Assembly: GCA_023433505.1 (NCBI GenBank)
Contig: JAEZCO010000035.1
Span: forward strand, 1-64,000
Length of the DNA: 64,000 nt
Source of the DNA: Bacillota bacterium
Lineage (GTDB): Bacteria > Bacillota > Clostridia > Acetivibrionales > DTU013
Direction: 5' to 3'
The notes beneath the pieces are model-generated. The model was not told where the DNA came from and searched no databases. It was given only the letters and a program-made list of their open reading frames with translations. This document shows, piece by piece, positions 25,809 through 34,665 of the stretch. The translations under genes and the position numbers were made by a program. How positions within the stretch are numbered: position 1 is the stretch's first letter; each line of letters starts with the position of its first letter.

Positions 25809-25881
25809 TATAATTGATATGTGGCATTGCCTGAGCAATCGCCAAAAGATGAGTGGGGCTCGATGCCCCCGAGTCTTTTTT
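25809..25881 (+). promoter_or_regulatory. Leader with hairpin and terminator-like element before GH15 gene
   Basis: TATAAT at 25809-25814 has no clear -35 box. A hairpin follows at 25823-25843 (8 bp with one bulge, loop CTGA). Then 25855-25869 can fold as GGGGC/GCCCC, or 25857-25875 as GGCTCG/CGAGTC running into six T. These two folds share bases and cannot coexist, the arrangement of an attenuator. No known riboswitch class was recognised. Confidence 0.5.
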
Positions 25882-25912
25882 ATTGCTTTAGAATTTTTAA
25901 ATGGAGGTTAAA

Positions 25913-27847
25913 ATGCCCAAAACCTATTTTAACAGCGGGATTGTCGGTAATTCCAGCATGCTGGGGTGCATTACCGACAGAGGTGAATTGGTGCGTTTAT
26001 ACTGGCCATGTATCGATTATCCCCAGCACCTGGAAAAATTTACATCGGGTATTTTTTTCCCCGGAAGTCCGTCCGGCACCTCATGGCTTGATTCGGAGGA
26101 ATGGGGCCGGGAGCAGCGATATATGCCGGATACGAACATCCTTGAGACCGGTTTTTGGAAAAAGGACGGCAGTCTGGCAGTAACCCAGACGGATTTTGTA
26201 CTCCCTGAGCAAAATGTCCTGATACGCCGTTACCGGCTTGAAAATACCGGTGCAAGTGAAATGGAAGCCGGTTTTATGCTGTACTCTTCAGCCGTATCCA
26301 CCAATCCTCAGTTGTCGAGTATTCTTTTTGATTTCAACTATGACGCTCTTGTTCATTACAGGCACGATTACTATTATTCCATTTCCGCCCGGGAGGAAGC
26401 CTACCAGTTCCAGCTTGGAAATGATGCCTTTGGCAGCGCTTGCCGGGCAGAGCTTGCAGGGTATGACAGCATAGGCATGATGCATGACGGCGCTGTGTCC
26501 TGGAAGCTGGGCAGCCTGGCACCCGGGAAAAACAGGACATTTACAGTATATATTTGCATGGCGCATACGTTAAAGGACTTGAAAGAATCCATCAAGGAAG
26601 CCAATGCCTTTGATTCCGGTGAGAAATGCAGGGAAACCGAAGAATACTGGATAAGACTTCTGGGGGACGCCAGGGCAATTAAAACGGGGAACCCCGATAT
26701 TGACCAATTGTATAAGCGTTCCATCCTTGTTTTCAAGCTGATGTCGGACAAGAATACCGGTGGCCTGCTGGCTTCTCCCGAAATTGACGAGGAATTTACG
26801 AAGTGCGGGAGATATGCTTACTGTTGGGGAAGAGATGCCGCATTTATCACAGGCGCTATGGACGTTTGCGGTTTGCATGAGGACGTTGACAAGTTTTACC
26901 GGTGGGCGGCAAGGGTTCAGGAGGAAGAAGGCAGCTGGCAGCAAAGATATCATCTGGATGGCAATCTGGCTCCCTCCTGGGGATTGCAGATTGATGAAAC
27001 AGGCACAATCCTGTGGGGCATACTCAGACACTACAGGGTAACCGGGAAAAAGGAATTTCTTCTGGAAATGTGGGACTGTGTGGAGAGAGGAGCCGGCTTT
27101 CTGGTAAGGTTCATGGATACGGAAACCGGGCTGCCCTGGCTCAGCTTCGATCTGTGGGAGGAACGCCTTGGCGAGCATGCTTACTCAACGGCGGCAGTAT
27201 ACGGCGGCGTTCTATCGGCGGTGGAAATAGGTGCTATCCTCGGGAAGCCCGAAGAATTACTTGAAATATGGAGAAAAGCTGCCTCGGAGCTGAAGAATGC
27301 CATCGGGAAAAACTTCTGGAAACAGGAATGGCACCGATTCATCCGGAGCATACGGGTCAAGCTGAACCCCTGGGGCGAAGAGCATACCCAGGATAAGGTC
27401 TACATGAAAATCAACGAGAAGGGGACTTACAGGGACTTTACCTGTGAAGACTGGAAGATTGACATAAGTCTCCTTGGCCTGACGGTTCCTTTTGGCGTGT
27501 TTCAGGCAGGCGACCCAAAGATGGAAGGGACCTTGAAGGCCGTAGAGCAGGTCTTGGCCTCCCCCGCCGGCGGGCTGAAGAGATATGAAAATGATGAGTA
27601 TGCCGGTGGGAACCCATGGCTTATTGCAGCTTTATGGGCCGCCTTGTATCATATTGAAAACAGGAATTTCGAAAAAGCCAGACAGTATTTCTATTGGGCC
27701 GCGGAATGCAGGACCGTGCTGGGACTGCTGCCGGAACAGGCAGATAAAGAGACGGGAAAGCCTGCATGGGTCATCCCTCTTACCTGGTCCCATGCCATGT
27801 TTGTACTTGTGCTGGAAGGGCTGACGGAAGCGGGAGAGCTTGCGTGA
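25913..27847 (+). CDS. Glycoside hydrolase family 15 protein
   Basis: A 644-residue enzyme of the glucoamylase/glucodextranase/trehalase-like family. The N-terminal 250 residues form a beta-sandwich; the (alpha/alpha)6 barrel follows with YCWGRDAAFITGAMD, SWQQRYHLDG and LPWLSFDLWEERLGEH, the last carrying the presumed catalytic acid Glu. The C-terminal helix region includes PLTWSHAMFVL, typical of the family. No signal peptide, so it acts in the cytoplasm, presumably on maltodextrin or a related alpha-glucan. Start 25913 is set by GGAGG at 25903-25907; the longer frame start at 25901 overlaps this site. Upstream is a possible attenuator. Confidence 0.88.
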   Translation: MPKTYFNSGIVGNSSMLGCITDRGELVRLYWPCIDYPQHLEKFTSGIFFPGSPSGTSWLDSEEWGREQRYMPDTNILETGFWKKDGSLAVTQTDFVLPEQNVLIRRYRLENTGASEMEAGFMLYSSAVSTNPQLSSILFDFNYDALVHYRHDYYYSISAREEAYQFQLGNDAFGSACRAELAGYDSIGMMHDGAVSWKLGSLAPGKNRTFTVYICMAHTLKDLKESIKEANAFDSGEKCRETEEYWIRLLGDARAIKTGNPDIDQLYKRSILVFKLMSDKNTGGLLASPEIDEEFTKCGRYAYCWGRDAAFITGAMDVCGLHEDVDKFYRWAARVQEEEGSWQQRYHLDGNLAPSWGLQIDETGTILWGILRHYRVTGKKEFLLEMWDCVERGAGFLVRFMDTETGLPWLSFDLWEERLGEHAYSTAAVYGGVLSAVEIGAILGKPEELLEIWRKAASELKNAIGKNFWKQEWHRFIRSIRVKLNPWGEEHTQDKVYMKINEKGTYRDFTCEDWKIDISLLGLTVPFGVFQAGDPKMEGTLKAVEQVLASPAGGLKRYENDEYAGGNPWLIAALWAALYHIENRNFEKARQYFYWAAECRTVLGLLPEQADKETGKPAWVIPLTWSHAMFVLVLEGLTEAGELA

Positions 27848-27992
27848 AGAAACGAAAAGTTCTTGGGCACGGCGGATTCCATATCCGCCCATTTGGGATT
27901 CCGGGTAATTAGTGCTTGTGGTTGGCGTATAGGTAGGGGCGGCCATTGGTCGCCTTATTATTAACGGTATTTTGCTTTAGATAGGAGAGCTT

Positions 27993-29354
27993 ATGGCAAA
28001 AAGCAAATCAATTTTTGTCTGCCAGGATTGCGGGTATGAATCCTCGGGCTGGCTGGGCAAGTGCCCGGCATGCAACCAGTGGAACACCTTTGTGGAGGAG
28101 CTTCATGACAACCCGGTGAAGAGTCATGCCGGCGGAGCATTGGATATAAAACCCGTAAGCCTCAGCGAAATTCTTATTGAATCCGAGGACCGGGATTCAA
28201 CAGGCATAAAGGAGATGGACAGGGTCCTGGGCGGCGGTCTGGTAAAAGGATCCCTGGTGCTGGTGGGAGGCGATCCCGGAATAGGGAAGTCTACGCTGCT
28301 GCTCCAAATCTGTGAAAGCATGAAATCGGTGAAAAAAATAATCTATGTTTCGGGTGAGGAATCCGTCCGGCAAATCAAGCTCCGGGCATCCAGGCTTAAC
28401 GTGAACCGCAGTGAAGTCCTGATGGTATCCGCCACCAATTATGAGGCCATCGCCCGGATGGCGGAAGCGGAGCATCCCGGACTTGTTGTCATCGATTCCA
28501 TTCAGACCATGCATTCCGATGGGATTTCTTCGGCTCCCGGCAGTGTAAGCCAGGTAAGGGAAGTGACGGCAGGACTCATGAAACTGGCCAAGAGTACGGG
28601 GATCACGATCCTCATCGTGGGGCATGTGACCAAGGAAGGGGCCATTGCCGGTCCCAGGGTTTTGGAGCATATGGTGGACACTGTGCTTTATTTTGAAGGG
28701 GACAGGCACATGAGCTTCCGGATCTTAAGAGCCGTCAAGAACAGGTTTGGTTCGACCAATGAAATCGGTATCTTTGAAATGAGGGACTCCGGTCTGGCGG
28801 AAGTGGAGAATCCTTCCTCCATGATGCTCTCGGGAAGGCAGGGGAATGTACCGGGCTCTGTGGTGGTTTCCAGCCTGGAGGGTACCCGGCCCATGCTGGT
28901 GGAAATACAGGCGCTGGTGTGTGCCACAAATTTTGGCGTGCCCCGGAGGATGGCTACCGGACTGGATTATAACAGGATTACCATGCTGATGGCCGTACTG
29001 GAGAAAAGGGTAGGAATGCAGCTTTATAATTATGACGCCTATGTCAATGTCGTCGGAGGCATAAAGATTGACGAGCCGGCTTGCGATCTGGGGATTGTGG
29101 CTGCCATAGCGTCCAGCTTCAAAAACCATTCTGCCGATCCGGGACTGGTAATGATAGGGGAGATAGGCCTTACCGGAGAAATCCGGGCAGTCAGCCAGAT
29201 AGAAAAACGAATTGCCGAGGCCAGGCGGATCGGCTTCAAAGGATGTATCATTCCTGAAGGCAATCGGAAAATCGCAGCACAGATGAAGGAATTGGGGGAT
29301 TTTCAAATAAAAGCTGCGGACAGTGTGCCCGATGCACTGGAAATGCTGTTTTAG
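27993..29354 (+). CDS. radA: DNA repair protein RadA
   Basis: A 453-residue RecA-like branch-migration ATPase acting in recombinational repair. An N-terminal zinc finger (CQDCGYESSGWLGKCPAC, residues 10-27) is followed by Walker A GGDPGIGKST, a Walker B region ending LVVIDSIQT, and the RadA-specific KNRFGSTNEIG motif. The C-terminal 150 residues form the Lon-protease-like domain. Length is normal. In many Clostridia it lies between clpC and disA; here clpC is 10 kb upstream and disA is not found next to it. Confidence 0.98.
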   Translation: MAKSKSIFVCQDCGYESSGWLGKCPACNQWNTFVEELHDNPVKSHAGGALDIKPVSLSEILIESEDRDSTGIKEMDRVLGGGLVKGSLVLVGGDPGIGKSTLLLQICESMKSVKKIIYVSGEESVRQIKLRASRLNVNRSEVLMVSATNYEAIARMAEAEHPGLVVIDSIQTMHSDGISSAPGSVSQVREVTAGLMKLAKSTGITILIVGHVTKEGAIAGPRVLEHMVDTVLYFEGDRHMSFRILRAVKNRFGSTNEIGIFEMRDSGLAEVENPSSMMLSGRQGNVPGSVVVSSLEGTRPMLVEIQALVCATNFGVPRRMATGLDYNRITMLMAVLEKRVGMQLYNYDAYVNVVGGIKIDEPACDLGIVAAIASSFKNHSADPGLVMIGEIGLTGEIRAVSQIEKRIAEARRIGFKGCIIPEGNRKIAAQMKELGDFQIKAADSVPDALEMLF

Positions 29355-29370
29355 GCGGTCCTTAACACAA

Positions 29371-29395
29371 AAAACAGGCCTTGGGCCTGTTTTTC
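29371..29395 (+). terminator. Terminator of radA
   Basis: An 8-bp stem AACAGGCC / GGCCTGTT with a three-base loop leads into a T-run. Confidence 0.92.
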
Positions 29396-29448
29396 AAATA
29401 ATAAATTTTCCTGTAAAACCACTCAGGGTTTGTTCTTTGCAGATTTAC

Positions 29449-29844
29449 CTATCTTAGGTTATATTGGCCAAGCACCTTGACGCGTTCCTGTTCCTTGATG
29501 ATAACATCGTACAGGTTAAGGTCCAGGGTATTGCAGATGGATGCGAGATAGAAAAGATTGCTTCCGATCTCATTTTCAATCTGCTCTCTGCAATTGTCAC
29601 AAAGCTTTCCTTCCAGATGGGTTTCCATGGCCTTGCGTATTTCTTCGAAATCCTGATCTTCAAAAACTTCCTGTTTTCCGGCGTTGATTTTAATACAACC
29701 GCATTGGGTCACAGCCTTTACAATTGACCGGTTGACTCTTGCGTTGGAATCCTGAAATTTTGTTATCGAATCGATGATGCTTTTGTTTCTGACCAAAAGC
29801 TCTTGTACGGTGTATTGGAATTCATCAACCATAATATCCTTCAA
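29449..29844 (-). CDS. Small MazG-like/CGC-motif protein
   Basis: A 131-residue cytosolic protein conserved, as I recall, in Clostridia near radA and carD and sometimes labelled DUF1573. I am not sure of the label. The N-terminal half is helical; TQCGCIKI and CDNC supply two cysteine pairs that could bind metal. The C-terminal half, ENEIGSNLFYLASICNTLDL followed by NLYDVIIKEQERVKVLG, resembles the acidic helix pair of all-alpha MazG nucleotide pyrophosphatases, which hydrolyse nucleoside triphosphates. It lacks some of the usual acidic residues of that fold, so activity is doubtful. It sits where disA would be expected and is transcribed away from carD. Confidence 0.65.
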   Translation of the reverse strand: MKDIMVDEFQYTVQELLVRNKSIIDSITKFQDSNARVNRSIVKAVTQCGCIKINAGKQEVFEDQDFEEIRKAMETHLEGKLCDNCREQIENEIGSNLFYLASICNTLDLNLYDVIIKEQERVKVLGQYNLR

Positions 29845-29941
29845 CTTTTTTCACTCCCCGGATGCATAATAGTCAGGTTTTGTTGTATATCGAAGGCATA
29901 ATTTTTGACATTATGCGCTTCAGGTATTTGCTTCAATTTCA

Positions 29942-29971
29942 ATTATAATTGCTTCGACGTCCCCTTGTCAA
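29942..29971 (-). promoter_or_regulatory. Promoter of the MazG-like gene
   Basis: TTGACA (29971-29966) and TATAAT (29947-29942) on the minus strand are separated by 18 bases. The predicted leader is about 90 bases. Confidence 0.85.
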
Positions 29972-30000
29972 TGAACTTTGTAAATCCTGATATTTACTGT

Positions 30001-30066
30001 TGACATTGCAGTGCGCCGATGATAAAATGATTTACTTTGACATTAAAACGTATTTGTAGTATACTT
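30001..30066 (+). promoter_or_regulatory. Tandem carD promoters
   Basis: Two near-consensus promoters lie in series: TTGACA 30001-30006 with TAAAAT 30024-30029, and TTGACA 30038-30043 with TATACT 30061-30066. Both have 17-base spacers. The rest of the 359-base divergent gap (29845-30203) shows no gene. Confidence 0.85.
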
Positions 30067-30203
30067 AGAGAGCGGGCTGAAATTATTTTACATAAACTTC
30101 CTTTTTCACCTTTGGCAAATTTAAATTACAGTAGAGATTATTTCAACGAGGGTTTACTTATTTCCGGAAAAGTACGATGGATTCTCGTTGTGGAGGAGTT
30201 TAC

Positions 30204-30683
30204 ATGTTTAACGTAGGTGATAAGATCGTCTATCCGATGCACGGTGCGGGAGTGATCGAATCTATAGAAGAAAGAGAGATACTTGGACAAAAACAGAATT
30301 ATTATGTAATGAAAATGCCGGTCGGCGACATGCGGGTGATGATACCGACCCATAACGTAGACGGCATAGGCATTCGGGAAGTTATTAAAAGGCATGATGT
30401 GGACAAGGTGTTTGAAATCCTACAGGATCAGAATATCAATGTTACCAATAACTGGAATAAACGCTACAGGGAAAATATGACCAAGATAAAAAGCGGAAAC
30501 ATCTACGAAGTGGCGGATGTTGTCAGAACACTAATGATCAGGGAAAGAGAGAAGGGATTGTCAACAGGCGAAAGAAAAATGCTGAATAGTGCCAGACAGA
30601 TACTGATCAGCGAATTAGTCCTTGCAAAGGGTACGAATCAGTTCGATGTAGAGAATGCAATAAACGATTTCCTTAGAATATAG
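30204..30683 (+). CDS. carD: CarD family transcription factor
   Basis: A 159-residue RNA polymerase-binding regulator. Residues 1-60 are the Tudor-like interaction domain (FNVGDKIVYPMHGAGVIESIE), similar to the TRCF domain that contacts the polymerase beta subunit. The rest is helical, with YRENMTKIKSGNIYEVADVV, and binds upstream promoter DNA. The start at 30204 follows a GGAGGAG site; the in-frame codon at 30177 is before this site. CarD stabilises open promoter complexes. It is followed 23 bases later by the YacL-like gene, probably cotranscribed. Confidence 0.94.
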   Translation: MFNVGDKIVYPMHGAGVIESIEEREILGQKQNYYVMKMPVGDMRVMIPTHNVDGIGIREVIKRHDVDKVFEILQDQNINVTNNWNKRYRENMTKIKSGNIYEVADVVRTLMIREREKGLSTGERKMLNSARQILISELVLAKGTNQFDVENAINDFLRI

Positions 30684-30706
30684 TATTTGTAGGGAGTTAG
30701 ATAAAA

Positions 30707-31783
30707 GTGTTAAACAAGGTGATTAAATTCTCATTTGCAACAGTGGGCGCAGTCACGGGTTATACTCTTACAAAGACATTTTTCGTATATCAGTTTGTTG
30801 GCACATTGCCTCAGCTGAAAACAGTCACTTACATAATCATTGCTCTGGCGGCGGCATTGATATTCTATACTACCGGCAGCAAGATCATCGGGGTTGTGAT
30901 GGATTTCCTGGACAAACTGGAGGTCTTTCTTCAGAAGATGACTCTTTATGAGCTTGTCATCAGTTCTGTTGGCTTGATCATCGGACTTGTCACTGCCAAT
31001 CTTGTCACCATTCCCATCAATCGCATCGAAATCATAGGCACCCCCATATCCATCGTTGCCAACATCTTGTTTGGAGGACTGGGCGTAGCCATTGCCGTGG
31101 GGAAGAAAAATGAGAATATCATCGATTCCATAAAGAACAAGGCATCGGCGCCCAGAGCCGATAAAGCGGTGCATCCGCCCAAGATCCTCGATACCAGCGT
31201 GATTATCGACGGCAGGATTGTGGATATCTGCCGCAGCGGGTTTCTGGAAGGCGAATTGGTCATTCCCGGGTTTGTACTGGAGGAATTGCGGCACATTGCC
31301 GATTCTACCGATGCGCTGAAACGGAATCGCGGAAGGCGCGGCCTTGACGTATTGAATATGATTCAAAAGGATATCGAGTTTCCGGTGAGAATTGAAAATA
31401 TTGAAATAGCGCCCGATGCGGAAGTGGACAATGAGCTTCTCAAGCTTGCAAAACAGCTTGGCGGAAAGGTGCTTACCATTGATTTCAACCTGAACAAGGT
31501 GGCAAGCCTGCAGGGAGTTGCTGTGCTCAACATCAATGAGCTGGCCAATGCGGTGAAGCCTATCGCGCTTCCCGGTGAAGACATGGTGGTGCAGGTGATT
31601 AAGGACGGCAAGGAAAACGGCCAGGGCATAGGCTATATGGAAGATGGGACCATGATTGTCATTGACGGAGGCAGAAGGCATATCGGAGAGAACCTCAACG
31701 TCACGGTTACCAGTATCCTGCAGACAGCCGCAGGCCGCATGATTTTCGCCAAGCCAAAGTACACTATCGAAAGAGTGATATAA
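30707..31783 (+). CDS. PIN/TRAM domain membrane protein (YacL-like)
   Basis: A 358-residue protein with four membrane helices (about residues 1-145), a PIN nuclease domain (LDTSVIIDGRIVDICRSGFL, with conserved acidic residues in GRRGLDVL and LTIDFNL) and a C-terminal TRAM RNA-binding domain (about 280-345). GTG start after AGGGAG. YacL-type proteins are thought to be membrane-bound RNases, but substrates are unknown. It is the usual neighbour of carD and ispD; the gene order is kept here except that an LTA synthase-like gene now separates it from ispD. Confidence 0.93.
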   Translation: MLNKVIKFSFATVGAVTGYTLTKTFFVYQFVGTLPQLKTVTYIIIALAAALIFYTTGSKIIGVVMDFLDKLEVFLQKMTLYELVISSVGLIIGLVTANLVTIPINRIEIIGTPISIVANILFGGLGVAIAVGKKNENIIDSIKNKASAPRADKAVHPPKILDTSVIIDGRIVDICRSGFLEGELVIPGFVLEELRHIADSTDALKRNRGRRGLDVLNMIQKDIEFPVRIENIEIAPDAEVDNELLKLAKQLGGKVLTIDFNLNKVASLQGVAVLNINELANAVKPIALPGEDMVVQVIKDGKENGQGIGYMEDGTMIVIDGGRRHIGENLNVTVTSILQTAAGRMIFAKPKYTIERVI

Positions 31784-31846
31784 AAAATACGGCGCTGCAT
31801 TGATGATAATATGATAGGATTAATAATGTTCCGGAGCAAAATTTAC

Positions 31847-31879
31847 AAGGGCGGATTCAATCAATCCACCCTTTTTTGC
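31847..31879. terminator. Terminator between YacL-like and LTA synthase-like genes
   Basis: An imperfect 10-bp stem (31847-31857 with 31863-31873) is followed by six T on the plus strand. The minus-strand tract is weaker. Confidence 0.75.
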
Positions 31880-31907
31880 GTCCACTTTTCTGTAATTATG
31901 ATTGCCG

Positions 31908-34424
31908 TTACTTTCCTGCCTGCGTCAGATATTGCTTGCCTAAAATAATATCGTACTGTATAAGCCTGTAGTCTTTGATATATTGATCGTTGAAATCCAC
32001 CTGTCCGCTGACGTCTTTTTGCAGAATCAAATGCTCTTTTTCCAGACCTGCAAGTACGTTAAAATAGCTTGGATACTCAACGCCCGAATCCTTGAGGATT
32101 TCATAGGCGATATGGGAGGGAGAAAACGGCGTATCAAAAGCTCTTGTCTCCTTGAAATTGGACCAGGATGCATAGGGCGTGCTGTAAGAGCGCAGCGCTT
32201 TTTTGTTTTCATCGGGTTCGGGATTGAGTTTCTCGTAAATATCCAGCAAATCCTGAAGTGACCCCAGCCGCGGCAGATGATCTCCGAAAAAATAAACCAG
32301 CGTGGGCTTATCCGTTTTTTCAAGAGCTTTAATCAGCTTGTCCAATGCATTTGACGCATCGTTGATTCCCTGGGCATAGGTGCTTAAGAGACCCAGCTCG
32401 TCTTCGTTGAGCTTATCCGATTTTGCTGTTACGGCAAGCTTTGAGTATTTATTGACATAAGGGTCATGATTCTGCATTGACAAAGCGAAAATAAATTGGG
32501 GGCCGGTACCGTTTTCAAGGGTTTCAAGCACCTTATCCATGAGTTTGTCGTCGGAAACATAAGGGCCCTTCAGGTCCGTATCCACATTGAAGTCGTCAAT
32601 GGATAAAAATTTATTAAACTGCATGTATTTATAGACTTTGTTCCGGTTATACATGGTAGCAAGAAACGGATGAATAGCGGTAGTTTGGTAGCCGTTATCA
32701 TTCATCACCGAGACAAGCCCGGGGGTGTTCCTTCGGAAGTAGATATTGTATGCCAAGACCCCGGAGCCCATAAAATAATTGGTTAAGCCGGTGAGGGCTT
32801 CGAACTCCACATTGGCTGTGCCCCCGCCTATGGCCGGGGAGAGGGTTTCGCCCTTTTTATATTGGTTATAGCCTTTCAAAATGTCACTGCTGAAGGTAAC
32901 ATCATGAAACTTCGTAGGGTTCCAGTAGCTTTCGGACATGATTAATATGATATTGGGCTTAACCGAGGGCTTATCTACGGAAGGGAATTCGTTCCCAAGC
33001 CTCTGGCGTATTTCCTCCATGGCCGCTTTAGAGTAGCCTTTCGGTTCGCTTAAAACATATTGGTCATAATCCTTAAAATAGAAAAATGTCTGGACCAGCA
33101 TCCCATTGGAAATCATCTCCCCTTTGCCAATGTACCAGGATTTGGCGATATTCAGCTTGATCAAATGCTGGGGAGAGTAAAACAGATAGCCGGTTACAAG
33201 GAGTATTGCCAGTGAAAAAGGGATTAGTCCCAGCGTGAGCTTTGGCTTGAAAAAGCTCCGGACAGATTTTTTCAGGCCAAGAAGTATGCCAAAGCCTATA
33301 AGCAGCAGCACAAGGACACAAAATATCACCGGAAGGTTTACGTACTCCTTGGATATGGTGATGGCCTCTTTGATGATATAGGTGTCCCAGGGGTATAAAG
33401 GTTCGTTGAAATATTTGATCTTTAAAAAGTTCCCCAGGGTCAATACCAGCATGATCAGGCTTATCAAAATCGTAGACAGGGTTTTCCCTATGAGGGAGAT
33501 TGCAAAGAAATAGATGGAGCATAGACAAAACAGGTTGAACATTGCCGAGGGGTCTGTTATTATACCCAGAGTTTCCCTGATGTTACCCCGGATTACACAT
33601 TCACCGGTCAATAAAAATATGCCGGAGATGATGAAAAAACGCATAAAAGAAAATGCATCCCTGGCCAGTCCCTTGATAAACTCATCCTGATCCCCAGCAT
33701 AGGAAGGCTCCCGGGAAAGGAATTTGTAAAAATACGCCGCCAGCAGGCAGGTACTGATAAAAAACCAGATCAGGAAGACGGTCCAGAAGGGCAGGTAGAT
33801 GGCAGCCAGCGGGTCCGGAGTCGTGCCTGACAGAAGATTGAGGGCTGCAATGTTGGTGTAGCTTGTGAGCTTGTAAAAGAAAAAAGCCAGAGCCGCAGCG
33901 GAAAACCCCATATTGGCACAGGCCATGAGCAGCACCCGTTTTGTTTTTGAAAATCCCTTTTTCCCAAGCTCGTAGCCCAATAAATATAAAGGATAATACA
34001 CGAAGGGAATCAACGGGACCTTTATACCGTAAAGCTGGGTTATATAAGCCGCAAGAAAGGCCGCCAAAAAAGTCAGTCCGATAATTCCCTTGTATTTTAT
34101 GACGAACGGAGTTACGAATTGCCAGAGAATAAAGGAAAGCATAAAAAGATTGATGTAGTACAGCCTGTCCTGAAAGGTGAAGAGGAGCAATGCCAGATTA
34201 AAAAACAGATGGATACACAGAGTTTTACGGCTAACCCTGATATAATTCATGCCAAGTAAGAAGGTCGGGACGGACATCAGCAGTAGGATAGCAATGAACG
34301 CATATTTCCGGGAATCAAAAAAAATGTCCGCCGCACCCGCTAAAATTATCGAAGCCATAATTAGCACTACTGTGGATGTATGCTTTATACTATGTAATAT
34401 GCCTGGTGATTCTGTTGTTTTCAT
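31908..34424 (-). CDS. LTA synthase-like membrane sulfatase
   Basis: An 838-residue enzyme. The N-terminal 480 residues carry about a dozen membrane helices, far more than the five of classical LtaS. The remaining 350 residues are an alkaline phosphatase-type domain: PNIILIMSESYWNP, GGGTANVEFEALTG (its Thr matching the LtaS nucleophile), FALSMQNHDPY and FFGDHLPRLG (metal ligands). It probably transfers phosphoglycerol or phosphoethanolamine to a cell-surface glycan. The start follows a GAGG site eight bases upstream. Just before it are two tandem 12-base repeats. Convergent with the YacL-like gene. Confidence 0.88.
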   Translation of the reverse strand: MKTTESPGILHSIKHTSTVVLIMASIILAGAADIFFDSRKYAFIAILLLMSVPTFLLGMNYIRVSRKTLCIHLFFNLALLLFTFQDRLYYINLFMLSFILWQFVTPFVIKYKGIIGLTFLAAFLAAYITQLYGIKVPLIPFVYYPLYLLGYELGKKGFSKTKRVLLMACANMGFSAAALAFFFYKLTSYTNIAALNLLSGTTPDPLAAIYLPFWTVFLIWFFISTCLLAAYFYKFLSREPSYAGDQDEFIKGLARDAFSFMRFFIISGIFLLTGECVIRGNIRETLGIITDPSAMFNLFCLCSIYFFAISLIGKTLSTILISLIMLVLTLGNFLKIKYFNEPLYPWDTYIIKEAITISKEYVNLPVIFCVLVLLLIGFGILLGLKKSVRSFFKPKLTLGLIPFSLAILLVTGYLFYSPQHLIKLNIAKSWYIGKGEMISNGMLVQTFFYFKDYDQYVLSEPKGYSKAAMEEIRQRLGNEFPSVDKPSVKPNIILIMSESYWNPTKFHDVTFSSDILKGYNQYKKGETLSPAIGGGTANVEFEALTGLTNYFMGSGVLAYNIYFRRNTPGLVSVMNDNGYQTTAIHPFLATMYNRNKVYKYMQFNKFLSIDDFNVDTDLKGPYVSDDKLMDKVLETLENGTGPQFIFALSMQNHDPYVNKYSKLAVTAKSDKLNEDELGLLSTYAQGINDASNALDKLIKALEKTDKPTLVYFFGDHLPRLGSLQDLLDIYEKLNPEPDENKKALRSYSTPYASWSNFKETRAFDTPFSPSHIAYEILKDSGVEYPSYFNVLAGLEKEHLILQKDVSGQVDFNDQYIKDYRLIQYDIILGKQYLTQAGK

Positions 34425-34471
34425 ATTTATGCCTCACATCTCCCAACTCCATGAATCTATGACTTGCTACT

Positions 34472-34495
34472 ATGGGATTCATAATGGGATTCATA
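34472..34495. repeat. Tandem 12-base direct repeat
   Basis: ATGGGATTCATA occurs twice in succession, 47 bases before the start codon of the LTA synthase-like gene. It could be a binding site or chance slippage. Confidence 0.7.
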
Positions 34496-34665
34496 TAAGA
34501 TTATAACCATTTCAAAATCCATATACAATGGCTAATTGCATATGGGACGGATGACTTCGGAAATTTCACCGATTTATTTAAAAAATCAGGAAGTTTTTGG
34601 GTGACTGTGTTATAATCTATTCCAGGTAAGGAACGGCTCTGTCGGAAGCATGGGAGGTTGTTAAA

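Noticed and set aside
25821..26183. 120-codon frame overlapping the start of the GH15 gene
   Set aside because: It lies in another frame of a well-supported gene and covers the leader hairpins.
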